Position numbers and translations under genes: made by a program. DNA of 64,000 bases from Erpobdella octoculata (lineage: Eukaryota; Annelida; Clitellata; Hirudinida; Erpobdellidae). The notes under the pieces are model-generated. The model searched no databases. It was not told the DNA's origin and worked only from the letters and a program-made list of their open reading frames with translations. Positions 47,637 to 63,330 of this stretch are shown here, piece by piece; position 1 is the stretch's first letter, and each line of letters opens with the position of its first letter. The stretch covers positions 24,097,663 through 24,161,662 of the forward strand of contig OZ022242.1 in NCBI GenBank assembly GCA_963978895.1, written 5' to 3'.

Positions 47637-48050
47637 TATAATGCGGGATAAGGTTTTCTCGTATACACACTCCGTTGAATATAAAACACCATTTAGCGTT
47701 TACTGATTTTTCTTTTAGTTTTGAAAAGTAACGAATTGCAACCGATGAAGATTTAAAGACAGGAGCCATAAAAAATTTATTTTTATTTTTTATTTTTATT
47801 AGGTATAAAATCTAAACGGACATACTGTCCAGTTTCGAAAAGTTCATCATCAGAGTCCGTATGAACTTAAAGAATATAAACAAAACGGAGAATGGGGATG
47901 TACATTAAAAATTAATTTAAAAAAACTATAAAATTAATAATAATGAAAATGCAATAGGTTAAAAAAAATATAAATTCATTAAGTAAATTTAAATATAGAT
48001 CGGTTTAAATAAATTTCAATTTAAAAGAATTAATGTGAAATAAAATTACG
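47637..48050 (-). pseudogene. Second Penelope family, pseudo-LTR and ORF start
   Basis: On the minus strand an ORF starts at 47769. Its KSSSVAIRYFSKLKEKS and AKWCFIFNGVCIRENLIPHY align with NSSSLF... and LKWRIVFNSACLNENLIPRY of family 1, but the DNA is clearly diverged. Coding similarity ends at the (TA)n at 47636, the same homologous codon where family 1 ends. Upstream (47800-48050) is an A/T-rich leader with a hammerhead-like motif. Confidence 0.75.
47815..47860 (-). ncRNA. Hammerhead-ribozyme-like motif, family 2
   Basis: On the minus strand: CTGATGA, one extra U, stem II GAA-CTT-TTC, GAAA, stem III CTG-GA-CAG, then TA. Stem I ACGGAC/GTCCGT has 6 pairs with a U-U mismatch at the junction. 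The layout matches the family 1 motif although the sequence differs, which supports conserved structure. Confidence 0.62.
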
Positions 48051-48229
48051 TAATCTATATATATAAAAATGAATGTTTGTATGTTAATGGCCTTTATGCA
48101 TTGCTACACCATTCATCCGATCGTAATGAAATTTTCACACAACCTTGAGAGTCAAGGGGAATCAAATATAAAAAAAAAATTTGAAATCCGTCACAAAATG
48201 AGCGGAGCGGAGCGGGTGAGCGAGCGGGA

Positions 48230-50292
<2,063 letters not shown>

Positions 50293-50465
50293 ACAAAACT
50301 ATTTCCTTTAAAACATCGTCATATATTGAAAATTGGCTGAAAAAATACAATTTCAAATTTCAAATCTTTCTATCGAATTAATTATGCCACCTAAACGAAA
50401 AGCTATTGATTCCACAGTTTATATATATATATATGAATGTTTGTGGGTTAGTTTTTCTATTATAG

Positions 50466-50690
50466 AAACGGGAAAGCGACCCGGAACGGACAGCGAGCGG
50501 GAACGGAAAAGCAAGCGTGAGCGGGAATGGGAGAGCAAACGTGAGCGGGACAGCGACCGGGAACGGGAAAACGACCGAGAGCGGGAAAGCGACCGGCAGC
50601 GGGAAAACGACCGAAAACGGGAAAGCGAACAGGAGTGGGAAAGCAGGTGGCAAAGGAAACGGGAGAGAAAGAGACAAACATTAGAAAAAC
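50466..50690. repeat. GC-rich Helentron minisatellite
   Basis: Degenerate 12-18-bp units around GAGCGGGAAAGCGACCGG. Related arrays, inverted, are at 4190-4330 and 62165-62330, always next to a Helentron 3' end. Confidence 0.85.
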
Positions 50691-50787
50691 CTCTAAAAAA
50701 CCCGGGCAACGCCGGGTATCTCCGCTAGTTAATATTATAATTAAATCCAGTAATCATTTCATGTAATAAAACGAAATGCATTTATTA

Positions 50788-52226
50788 TCTATATATATAA
50801 AAGAACATGTCCTGACTGACAGATGACTGACTCATAATCAACGCCGAGCTCAAACGCCTCATCCTAGGAACGTGAAATTTGGAACTTATATTACTTTTAT
50901 AGCGTAAACATCCGCTAAGAAAGGATTTTTGAAAATTTTGCTCCTGAGGGGAAAAAACTGCTTTTTTCTAAAACAATGTATATCTCGAAAACCAAAAATG
51001 AAGAGATTTTGAAATTTGGTATATAGATTCTTTTTGAAAAATAAAAAGATACGTGTTTAACCATTTTTTGAAAATTCGGTTTCCCGGACCTCAAATGTGG
51101 GCTGGAAAATTGGGTTATTTGGTTTTTAAAGTAGCTTCTACTCAAAAACAGTAAATACCACAGATGTAAAAATTATTATTTAGTTTCTTTTCTAAAAATA
51201 AAGATATACGTGTTTCACCATTTTTTACAAATTTGGTTTCCCGGACCTCAAATGTGGGTTGGAAAATTGGGTTATTTGGTTTTTAAAATTTTGTAGCTTC
51301 TACTCGAAAACTGTTAATGCTACAAAAGTAAAAATTAGTATTTAGTTTCTACTCTAAAAATAATGATATACGGGTTTCACAATTTTTTGAAAATTTGGTT
51401 TCCAGGACTTCAAATGTGGGGTGGAAAATAGGGTTATTTGGTTTTTAAAGTAACTGCTACTCAAAAACTGTAGATGCTACAGGAGTAAAAATTCGTATTT
51501 GGTTTCGACTCCAAAAATAATGATATACGTGTTTTACCATTTTTTGAAAATTTGGTTTCCAGGAATTCAAATATGGGGTGGAAAATAGGGTTACTTGGTT
51601 TTTAAAGTAACTGCTACTCAAAAACTGTAAATGCTACAAAAGTAAAATTAGTATTTAGTTTCTACTCTAAAAATAATGATATACGTATTTCACCATTTTT
51701 TGAAAATTTGGTTTCCAGGACCTCAAATGTGAAGTGGAAAAAGGGTTATTTGATTTTAAAATAACTGCTACTCAAAAACTGTAAGTGCTACAGATGTGAA
51801 AATTAGTATTTTGAGGTTTTGTGCCGGTTAAAAGTAGATGAGTTCAGTTTATCACCGGACGGACGGGCCAAGCCGTTATTTTAGGGTCTTCATACGGCCC
51901 TGCCCAAACCTTGAATCAAGGTGGGACGGGCCAATATTTTTAACCAAGTATATAGACATTTTAGTGATTTTAGGGTGTTCAGACGGGCCGGGCTAAACCT
52001 GAAGTCAAGGTGGGACGGGCCGAAGTTTTTCATCAAGTATATAGAACTTCTAGGCCTGTAAAAAAGGGGCCGGGCCAGGAATTTTGGTTTTTGAAACGGG
52101 CTGGGCCAAGTTGTCGACGGGCCGAGCCGAGACCTAAAAAATTGATCCGTGCAGTACTCTACTATGTAAGCACGGTTCAAATTCTCTAATTTCATGCGAA
52201 CGAAGCCGCTACGGGCACTGCTAGTT
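50788..52226 (+). mobile_element. Helentron-like element 2 with ~160-bp internal repeats
   Basis: 5' end TCTATATATATAAAAGAACA followed by CTGACTGACAGATGACTGAC and CCTAGGAACGTGAAATTTGG; 3' end CGAACGAAGCCGCTACGGGC then ACTGCTAGTT. The interior is five units of a ~160-bp minisatellite (GGTTTCCAGGACTTCAAATG...) and a GC-rich block of ACGGGCCGGGC motifs (51840-52130) that may be an old hAT insertion with right end CCGTGCAGTACTCTA. No coding capacity. It is the first of three tandem versions. Confidence 0.75.
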
Positions 52227-52230
52227 ATAA

Positions 52231-53740
<1,510 letters not shown>

Positions 53741-53914
53741 TGATGTGGTGGTGACTAATGGTTCTTCAGGGTTTGTGAAGGATGGTTTGGTACAAAATGT
53801 GACGGCGACTGGCGTTTCATCGGAAATTATAAAGGAGGATCATTGCAGAATGCGGTGGTGATTGGTGAAAGTTCATCAGTTTTTTCGGACCCCATCACCG
53901 TCTCAGCGACTGTC

Positions 53915-54050
53915 GATACAAGGCCTGCGCAAAGAACTAACGTTGTGTACAGGTTTACATGCCCCCATTGCCATCAAACTCCGCAATTTTACATTGGGCA
54001 CACACGCACCACACTCTCAAGACGAATGACAATGCATGTACAATGACAAT
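53915..54050 (+). repeat. Penelope-derived filler at unit 1/2 junction
   Basis: 129 bp (53915-54043) identical to the endonuclease region of the Penelope copies (42534-42655 and 46038-46159 area: TACAAGGCCTGCGC to CAATGCATGTACAA), followed by TGACAAT, a second copy of bases found within the filler. It joins an exon-like segment at shared GATA to a Helentron at GAACGTG. Confidence 0.93.
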
Positions 54051-55413
54051 GAACGTGAAATTTGGAACTTATATTACTTTTATAGCGTAAACATCCGCTA
54101 AGAAAGGATTTTTGAAAATTTTGCTCCTGAGGGGAAAAAACTGCTTTTTTCTAAAACAATGTATATCTCGAAAACCAAAAATGAAGAGATTTTGAAATTT
54201 GGTATATAGATTCTTTTTGAAAAATAAAAAGATATGTGTTTCACCATTTTTTGAAAATTCGGTTTCCCGGACCTCAAATGTGGGCTGGAAAATTGGGTTA
54301 TTTGGTTTTTAAAGTAGCTTCTACTCAAAAACAGTAAATACCACAGATGTAAAAATTATTATTTAGTTTCTTTTCTAAAAATAAAGATATACGTGTTTCA
54401 CCATTTTTTACAAATTTGGTTTCCCGGACCTCAAATGTGGGTTGGAAAATTGGGTTATTTGGTTTTTAAAATTTTGTAGCTTCTACTCGAAAACTGTTAA
54501 TGCTACAAAAGTAAAAATTAGTATTTAGTTTCTACTCTAAAAATAATGATATACGGGTTTCACAATTTTTTGAAAATTTGGTTTCCAGGACTTCAAATGT
54601 GGGGTGGAAAATAGGGTTATTTGGTTTTTAAAGTAACTGCTACTCAAAAACTGTAGATGCTACAGGAGTAAAAATTAGTATTTGGTTTCGACTCCAAAAA
54701 TAATGATATACGTGTTTTACCATTTTTTGAAAATTTGGTTTCCAGGAATTCAAATATGGGGTGGAAAATAGGGTTACTTGGTTTTTAAAGTAACTGCTAC
54801 TCAAAAACTGTAAATGCTACAAAAGTAAAATTAGTATTTAGTTTCTACTCTAAAAATAATGATATACGTATTTCACCATTTTTTGAAAATTTGGTTTCCA
54901 GGACCTCAAATGTGAAGTGGAAAAAGGGTTATTTGATTTTAAAATAACTGCTACTCAAAAACTGTAAGTGCTACAGATGTGAAAATTAGTATTTTGAGGT
55001 TTTGTGCCGGTTAAAAGTAGATGAGTTCAGTTTATCACCGGACGGACGGGCCAAGCCGTTATTTTAGGGTCTTCATACGGCCCTGCCCAAACCTTGAATC
55101 AAGGTGGGACGGGCCAATATTTTTAACCAAGTATATAGACATTTTAGTGATTTTAGGGTGTTCAGACGGGCCGGGCTAAACCTGAAGTCAAGGTGGGACG
55201 GGCCGAAGTTTTTCATCAAGTATATAGAACTTCTAGGCCTGTAAAAAAGGGGCCGGGCCAGGAATTTTGGTTTTTGAAACGGGCTGGGCCAAGTTGTCGA
55301 CGGGCCGAGCCGAGACCTAAAAAATTGATCCGTGCAGTACTCTACTATGTAAGCACGGTTCAAATTCTCTAATTTCATGCGAACGAAGCCGCTACGGGCA
55401 CTGCTAGTTATAA

Positions 55414-55862
<449 letters not shown>

Positions 55863-57113
55863 TTTAAAATTCGGTTTCCCGGACCTCAAATGTGGGTTGG
55901 AAAATTGGGTTATTTGGTTTTTAAAGTAGCTGCTATTCAAAAACTCTGAATGCTACAGGAGTAAAAATTATTTTTTGGAGTTTCTACTCCACAATTAATG
56001 AAATACGTGATTTAGCATTTTTTGAAAATTTGGTTTCCAGGACTTCAAATTGTGGGGTGGAAAATAGGGTTATTTGTTTTTTAAAGTAACTGCTACTCAA
56101 AAACTGTAAATACCACAGATATAAAAATTAGTATTTAGTTTCTATTCTAAAAATAAAGATATATGTGTTTTACCATTTTTTTAAAATTTGGTTTCCAGGA
56201 CCTCAAATGTGGGGTGGAAAATAAGGTTATTTGGTTTTTAGTGTCACTGCTACTCGAAAACTGTAGATGCTACAGGAGTAAAAATTAGTATTTGGTTTCT
56301 ACTCCAGAAATAATGATATACGTGTTTTACCATTTTTTGAAAATTTGGTTTCCAGGACTTCAAATATGGGGTGGAAAATAGGGTTACTTGGTTTTTAAAG
56401 TAACTGCTACTCAAAAACTGTAAATGCTACAAAAGTAAAATTAGTATTTAGTTTCTACTCTAAAAATAATGATATACGTGTTTCATCATTTTTTGAAAAT
56501 TTGGGTTCCAGGACCTCAAATGTGAAGTGGAAAAAGGTTTATTTGATTTTAAAATAACTGCTACTCAAAAACTGTAAGTGCTACAGATGTGAAAATTAGT
56601 ATTTTGAGGTTTTGTGCCGGTTAAAAGTAGATGAGTTCAGTTTATCACCGGACGGACGGGCCAAGCCGTTATTTTAGGGTCTTCATACGGCCCTGCCCAA
56701 ACCTTAAATCAAGGTAAGACGGGCCTAGATTTTTAACCAAGTATATAGACATTTTAGTGATTTTAGGGTGTTCAGACGGCCGGGCTAAACCTGAAGTGAA
56801 GGTGGGACGTACCGAAGTTTTTCATCAAGTATATAGAACTTCTAGGCCTTTAAAAACGGGCCGGGCAGGAATTTTGGTTTTTGAAACGGGCTGGGCCAAG
56901 TTGTCGACGGGCCGAGCCGAGACCTAAAAAATTGGTGGATGATGTGGTGGTGACTAATGGTTCTTCAGGGTTTGTGAAGGATGGTTTGGTACAAAATGTG
57001 ACGGCGACTGGCGTTTCATCGGAAATTATAAAGGAGGATCATTGCAGAATGCGGTGGTGATTGGTGAAAGTTCATCAGTTTTTTCGGACCCCATCACCGT
57101 CTCAGCGACTGTC

Positions 57114-57249
57114 GATACAAGGCCTGCGCAAAGAACTAACGTTGTGTACAGGTTTACATGCCCCCATTGCCATCAAACTCCGCAATTTTACATTGGGCAC
57201 ACACGCACCACACTCTCAAGACGAATGACAATGCATGTACAATGACAAT
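57114..57249 (+). repeat. Penelope-derived filler at unit 2/3 junction
   Basis: Exact copy of the unit 1/2 junction: 129 bp of Penelope endonuclease sequence and TGACAAT. The repeat of a complex junction means the second duplication copied the first. Confidence 0.93.
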
Positions 57250-58612
57250 GAACGTGAAATTTGGAACTTATATTACTTTTATAGCGTAAACATCCGCTAA
57301 GAAAGGATTTTTGAAAATTTTGCTCCTGAGGGGAAAAAACTGCTTTTTTCTAAAACAATGTATATCTCGAAAACCAAAAATGAAGAGATTTTGAAATTTG
57401 GTATATAGATTCTTTTTGAAAAATAAAAAGATATGTGTTTCACCATTTTTTGAAAATTCGGTTTCCCGGACCTCAAATGTGGGCTGGAAAATTGGGTTAT
57501 TTGGTTTTTAAAGTAGCTTCTACTCAAAAACAGTAAATACCACAGATGTAAAAATTATTATTTAGTTTCTTTTCTAAAAATAAAGATATACGTGTTTCAC
57601 CATTTTTTACAAATTTGGTTTCCCGGACCTCAAATGTGGGTTGGAAAATTGGGTTATTTGGTTTTTAAAATTTTGTAGCTTCTACTCGAAAACTGTTAAT
57701 GCTACAAAAGTAAAAATTAGTATTTAGTTTCTACTCTAAAAATAATGATATACGGGTTTCACAATTTTTTGAAAATTTGGTTTCCAGGACTTCAAATGTG
57801 GGGTGGAAAATAGGGTTATTTGGTTTTTAAAGTAACTGCTACTCAAAAACTGTAGATGCTACAGGAGTAAAAATTAGTATTTGGTTTCGACTCCAAAAAT
57901 AATGATATACGTGTTTTACCATTTTTTGAAAATTTGGTTTCCAGGAATTCAAATATGGGGTGGAAAATAGGGTTACTTGGTTTTTAAAGTAACTGCTACT
58001 CAAAAACTGTAAATGCTACAAAAGTAAAATTAGTATTTAGTTTCTACTCTAAAAATAATGATATACGTATTTCACCATTTTTTGAAAATTTGGTTTCCAG
58101 GACCTCAAATGTGAAGTGGAAAAAGGGTTATTTGATTTTAAAATAACTGCTACTCAAAAACTGTAAGTGCTACAGATGTGAAAATTAGTATTTTGAGGTT
58201 TTGTGCCGGTTAAAAGTAGATGAGTTCAGTTTATCACCGGACGGACGGGCCAAGCCGTTATTTTAGGGTCTTCATACGGCCCTGCCCAAACCTTGAATCA
58301 AGGTGGGACGGGCCAATATTTTTAACCAAGTATATAGACATTTTAGTGATTTTAGGGTGTTCAGACGGGCCGGGCTAAACCTGAAGTCAAGGTGGGACGG
58401 GCCGAAGTTTTTCATCAAGTATATAGAACTTCTAGGCCTGTAAAAAAGGGGCCGGGCCAGGAATTTTGGTTTTTGAAACGGGCTGGGCCAAGTTGTCGAC
58501 GGGCCGAGCCGAGACCTAAAAAATTGATCCGTGCAGTACTCTACTATGTAAGCACGGTTCAAATTCTCTAATTTCATGCGAACGAAGCCGCTACGGGCAC
58601 TGCTAGTTATAA

Positions 58613-59051
<439 letters not shown>

Positions 59052-60233
59052 TTTAAAATTCGGTTTCCCGGACCTCAAATGTGGGTTGGAAAATTGGGTT
59101 ATTTGGTTTTTAAAGTAGCTGCTATTCAAAAACTCTGAATGCTACAGGAGTAAAAATTATTTTTTGGAGTTTCTACTCCACAATTAATGAAATACGTGAT
59201 TTAGCATTTTTTGAAAATTTGGTTTCCAGGACTTCAAATTGTGGGGTGGAAAATAGGGTTATTTGTTTTTTAAAGTAACTGCTACTCAAAAACTGTAAAT
59301 ACCACAGATATAAAAATTAGTATTTAGTTTCTATTCTAAAAATAAAGATATATGTGTTTTACCATTTTTTTAAAATTTGGTTTCCAGGACCTCAAATGTG
59401 GGGTGGAAAATAAGGTTATTTGGTTTTTAGTGTCACTGCTACTCGAAAACTGTAGATGCTACAGGAGTAAAAATTAGTATTTGGTTTCTACTCCAGAAAT
59501 AATGATATACGTGTTTTACCATTTTTTGAAAATTTGGTTTCCAGGACTTCAAATATGGGGTGGAAAATAGGGTTACTTGGTTTTTAAAGTAACTGCTACT
59601 CAAAAACTGTAAATGCTACAAAAGTAAAATTAGTATTTAGTTTCTACTCTAAAAATAATGATATACGTGTTTCATCATTTTTTGAAAATTTGGGTTCCAG
59701 GACCTCAAATGTGAAGTGGAAAAAGGTTTATTTGATTTTAAAATAACTGCTACTCAAAAACTGTAAGTGCTACAGATGTGAAAATTAGTATTTTGAGGTT
59801 TTGTGCCGGTTAAAAGTAGATGAGTTCAGTTTATCACCGGACGGACGGGCCAAGCCGTTATTTTAGGGTCTTCATACGGCCCTGCCCAAACCTTAAATCA
59901 AGGTAAGACGGGCCTAGATTTTTAACCAAGTATATAGACATTTTAGTGATTTTAGGGTGTTCAGACGGCCGGGCTAAACCTGAAGTGAAGGTGGGACGTA
60001 CCGAAGTTTTTCATCAAGTATATAGAACTTCTAGGCCTTTAAAAACGGGCCGGGCAGGAATTTTGGTTTTTGAAACGGGCTGGGCCAAGTTGTCGACGGG
60101 CCGAGCCGAGACCTAAAAAATTGGTGGATGATGTGGTGGTGACTAATGGTTCTTCAGGGTTTGTGAAGGATGGTTTGGTACAAAATGTGACGGCGACTGG
60201 CGTTTCATCGGAAATTATAAAGGAGGATCATTG

Positions 60234-60350
60234 CAGAATGCGGTGGTGATTGGTGAAAGTTCATCAGTTTTTTCGGACCCCATCACCGTCTCAGCGACTG
60301 TCGATAAATTTCTTAGAAAGTTTAAAAGCGCATCTCTTCGTGACCTAAAA
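60234..60350 (+). CDS. Candidate host exon, partially copied in the upstream units
   Basis: After a possible acceptor ATTGCAG at 60228-60234 the frame reads NAVVIGESSSVFSDPITVSA then TVDKFLRKFKSASLRDLK and meets a possible donor GTCTAG at 60351, in phase 0. In units 1 and 2 the same segment is present only to TVD, where Penelope filler begins. Just upstream a related peptide (KDGLVQNVTATGVSSEIIK) in a shifted frame looks like an earlier repeat of the same motif. The acceptor is weak, so the left edge is uncertain. Confidence 0.45.
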
Positions 60351-60481
60351 GTCTAGTGACTATGCTACGTTACAAATTATCAAATTAATATTTTAAAATT
60401 GAGCTGAGACATTTTTTTAGTTATTGGGAGTTATGAATTTTATGTGTGTGATAAATTTGTGATATGTGATATATTTTCCAG

Positions 60482-61388
60482 TCGATTCATTATTGTCGGT
60501 GATCTTTTCCGTCGGTGAACGTTTCGGATATCTATGTGAATTAATTTGTTAAAATATAATAATCACACTGTTTATTAAATACAATTTATCTAATGTTTTA
60601 CAGAACATCTGACAAAAACGTCTTGTAAGTTTTGAACTTTTGGCCAATTATGTTTTGATCGTTTACTTAACCATGTTTTTAATTACGAAATAATTTTAAT
60701 ACATGTTTTTTAAAATGATAGTTTTTAAATATCGAAATAAATCTTTTTTTAAATTTTCATTTTAGACGACAACTTGGTTCTGCAATAACATCGGATGAGG
60801 GACCGTTCATCGTCCAGACAGATGGAACTTCGATGAATCCAGCTTTTTATGGGTCAGATAGGATTTGAGTTTATTTACATTCACAATAACCTCGTAAAAT
60901 TTAAAAAAAATTTAAATCTAATATTTCTTTTATAACTTTTTTTAAAAATATTGTTATATTTCTTTTCTCCTAGAAATTCATCCAAGTCGATCAGAAGAGC
61001 ATCAGATATTTTATTCAGAGGGTATATCATAACTTTGGTTTTTTTTAATTTTATTCCATGTAAGCTTTTATTAGAATCTTTAGCTACCTTTAGAATTTGT
61101 AAAAAAAAAAGTATTTTTAATTAATTTGATGTTTTCTTCGTTTCAGATTTCTGCCGGGTTTTCGTCCAAACCTTCTTGGAGATGCCACTTCTTTCAAAAG
61201 AAATCTCACCACTTCACCTCTCATGGTACTTTATTTTTATATTACCACAAATTTAATATTTGTTGCTGATGAATATATACAAAAAAATTGTAATTTGAAC
61301 AAACCGTTCAAAACGTTTTTTTTTCACAAATCTCATATTTCAGGATTGGTCGGCTTTGCATTTATTGCAAATTTCTCTTTTTAGAACA
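60482..61388 (+). CDS. Candidate multi-exon host gene (partial)
   Basis: Five well-supported exons with AG acceptors and GT donors: 60604-60624, 60766-60852, 60974-61021, 61147-61225 and 61344-61388. A possible earlier one is 60482-60498. Introns are 118-141 bp. Phases agree at every junction and the join has no stop over 280 bases. The peptide includes NVLRQLGSAITSDEG, TSMNPAFYG, SIRRASDILFRGFLPG, FRPNLLGDATSF and DWSALHLLQISLF. I do not recognise the family. Upstream exons may be displaced by the Helentron units; downstream exons are not identified in the window. Confidence 0.68.
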
Positions 61389-61860
61389 GTATTTTTTGAA
61401 TTTATATATGTGAACATCTATATGATTGTGTTTGATTTGTTTTTTTTAAATAGATGATTATTATTCTTAATTAAAAAATATTTTTTAATCCTTTATATTG
61501 ATTTCATCACCGTTTTTTTTTGCTTGCATGTTTGAATGCTTGCAAACCTGAAAGTGAAAATTAACTAACTTCCCGTCATCCGATCAAGCTGAAATTTGAA
61601 ATATAGGTTTGTTCCTTATAACAATGCATTTGATTAAAGTTTAAGAATTTTTTGAAAAAAATAATTGTAATTAAAAATAATAGTTTCGAAACGAAAACAA
61701 ATCAAACACAATTAAATAAATGTTTATATATATATAAATTCCAAAAAAATCCCTTTTAAAAAGTTTTTTGCAATAAATTGAAAAGCCAGCAAATCTAAAA
61801 ATACAAGGGATTTGTGAAAAAACCTACTTTATACATTTTTAAGTTTTAATAGAATGCATT
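61389..61860. other. AT-rich interval with Helentron-type segment
   Basis: At 61485-61620 the order TTAATCCTTTATATTGATTT, TTGAATGCTTGCAAACCTGA, ACTTCCCGTCATCCGATCAA and GCTGAAATTTGAAATATAGG matches the non-coding repeats of 23.6-24.6 kb. An inverted relative lies at 63340-63450. Confidence 0.55.
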
Positions 61861-61865
61861 GTCAT

Positions 61866-62022
61866 AAGGAGGATTCTAGGACTGTTCATCAAAGGACGAT
61901 TCATCAAAGGACTGTTCACCAAGTACTATTTATCAAGGGACTATTCATCAAAAGACTATTCATCAGAGGACTATTCATCAAGATGACGGTTCATCATAAG
62001 AACTGTTCATCTAATGTCTAAG
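61866..62022. repeat. Minisatellite of GGACTATTCATCAA units
   Basis: About nine degenerate 14-17-bp units reading AAGGACTATTCATCA. Its inverse complement forms the array at 63168-63330. Confidence 0.88.
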
Positions 62023-62124
62023 ATGTTATTTTCAACCAAAATATGTTACCAAAGTGTAAGGTAATTTATATCAAATTTACAGTGCTGCTGTGCCTGCATC
62101 CAAATACTTTATACTTTATAATAG

Positions 62125-62340
62125 AACTAGCGGGGTACCCGGGGTTTTTAGAGGTTTTTTTGATTGTTTTTCTCTCTCGTTCCCGTTTCCTTTTCCGCTT
62201 GCTTTCACGCTCCCGGTCGCTCTTTATTCCCGCTTGTTTCCCGCTCCCGGTCGTTCTTTATTCCCGCTTGTCTCCCGCTCCCGGTCGCTTTCCCGCTCCC
62301 GATCGCTTTCCCGCTCCCGGTCGCAGCACAAGAAAAACTA
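62125..62340 (-). mobile_element. Helentron-like 3' end with GC-rich minisatellite
   Basis: On the minus strand it ends AAAAACCCCGGGTACCCCGC then TAGTT, with the palindrome GGGTACCC just before the terminus. The GCGGGAAAGCGACCGG-type array lies upstream. It is the third example of this end in the window. Confidence 0.7.
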
Positions 62341-62914
62341 AATTTGACAGTTTTCGTAAACCGTATATGTACACATTTACCAAAAGCCACAAACACGTCA
62401 AACCATCACGCATGCCCGCTATCTCAAATCTGGCATCGGTCGTTTAACACCAAGGGGCCAGGCTTCAAAGACACTTATGCCTCGAGCAATTAACAAGTTT
62501 GTAGAAGACATGGTTGTAATATACAACAATTTTATTCGTCACATACAGTAAATAAAACAACTGGATAAGAAATAACGTCAAGGTCTTAAGATCAAACGAG
62601 CTAAAGACAATTGAATAGAAAGTTTAAAAAACTGCCTTCAACTGTTCGTACAAACTGTAGGTTTATACACACTCAAACAGCCAGATACCATGCACCTCAA
62701 AACATCACTAACACCCAGTATACCACTTCTGCCACATTTCACAGAGACGCTCACGCTCGCTTTAGCGAGGTCAGAAAAGGTTCTACATTTCAAAGTTCAA
62801 AGAGACGCTTACGCTCGTCGATAAATCAACGAGACTCAGATTTCATGCATACTTCAAATAAAAACTAAATACATTGGAAATCATTTAATTGATATAAAAA
62901 CCTATTTTGTTTTT
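62341..62914 (+). other. Unassigned interval with a short frame
   Basis: A frame of 85 residues at 62611-62868 (MNRKFKKLPSTVRTNCRF...) is basic and Thr/His-rich with no motif I know. Upstream text (62341-62450) is weakly coding-like (HKHVKPSRMPAISNL). It could be a fragment of a retroelement or nothing. Confidence 0.3.
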
Positions 62915-62924
62915 GAATAAAAGT

Positions 62925-63013
62925 AGCGGTAGCGAATAGCGCCGAGAACAGCTAAAAAAATGTAGCGGCATAAGATCAACGATCTTATCAGCCAATAGTA
63001 CCGCTCTTTACAA
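62925..63013 (-). mobile_element. Possible hAT end fragment
   Basis: Read on the minus strand it begins CAGGGTTGTAAAGAGCGGTA and has repeated TAGCG/AGCGC motifs, as in many hAT ends. No partner terminus was located, so this is tentative. Confidence 0.35.
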
Positions 63014-63167
63014 CCCTGGTTGCCACCACTATTTTTTTTTAATTACTGATATGTTTAAAATTTATTTTATCAAAGATGAAGAACTGTCTTTTAAAAATAC
63101 ATCAAATTACTTTACGCTGGAAATATCTTGGGTATATGTTGATAAAGGTTGTTGAGGAGGAGTGGCT

Positions 63168-63330
63168 TCAAAATTTGATGAATAGTCCTCTTGATGAATA
63201 GACTTTAGATGAACAGTCCTTATGATGAACCGTCCTTTTGATGAATAGTCCTTTGATGAATAGTCTCTTGATGAATAGTCCTTGATGAACAGTCCCTTGA
63301 TGAATCGTCTTTTGATGAAAAGTCCACATA
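63168..63330. repeat. Minisatellite, inverse complement of the 61.9-kb array
   Basis: About ten units of TTGATGAATAGTCCT. With 61866-62022 it forms an inverted pair about 1.15 kb apart. Confidence 0.88.

Noticed and set aside
50333..50728. 131-codon frame starting MPPKRKAIDS
   Set aside because: The start resembles some Helitron proteins, but the rest is the GC minisatellite read as SERERK repeats.
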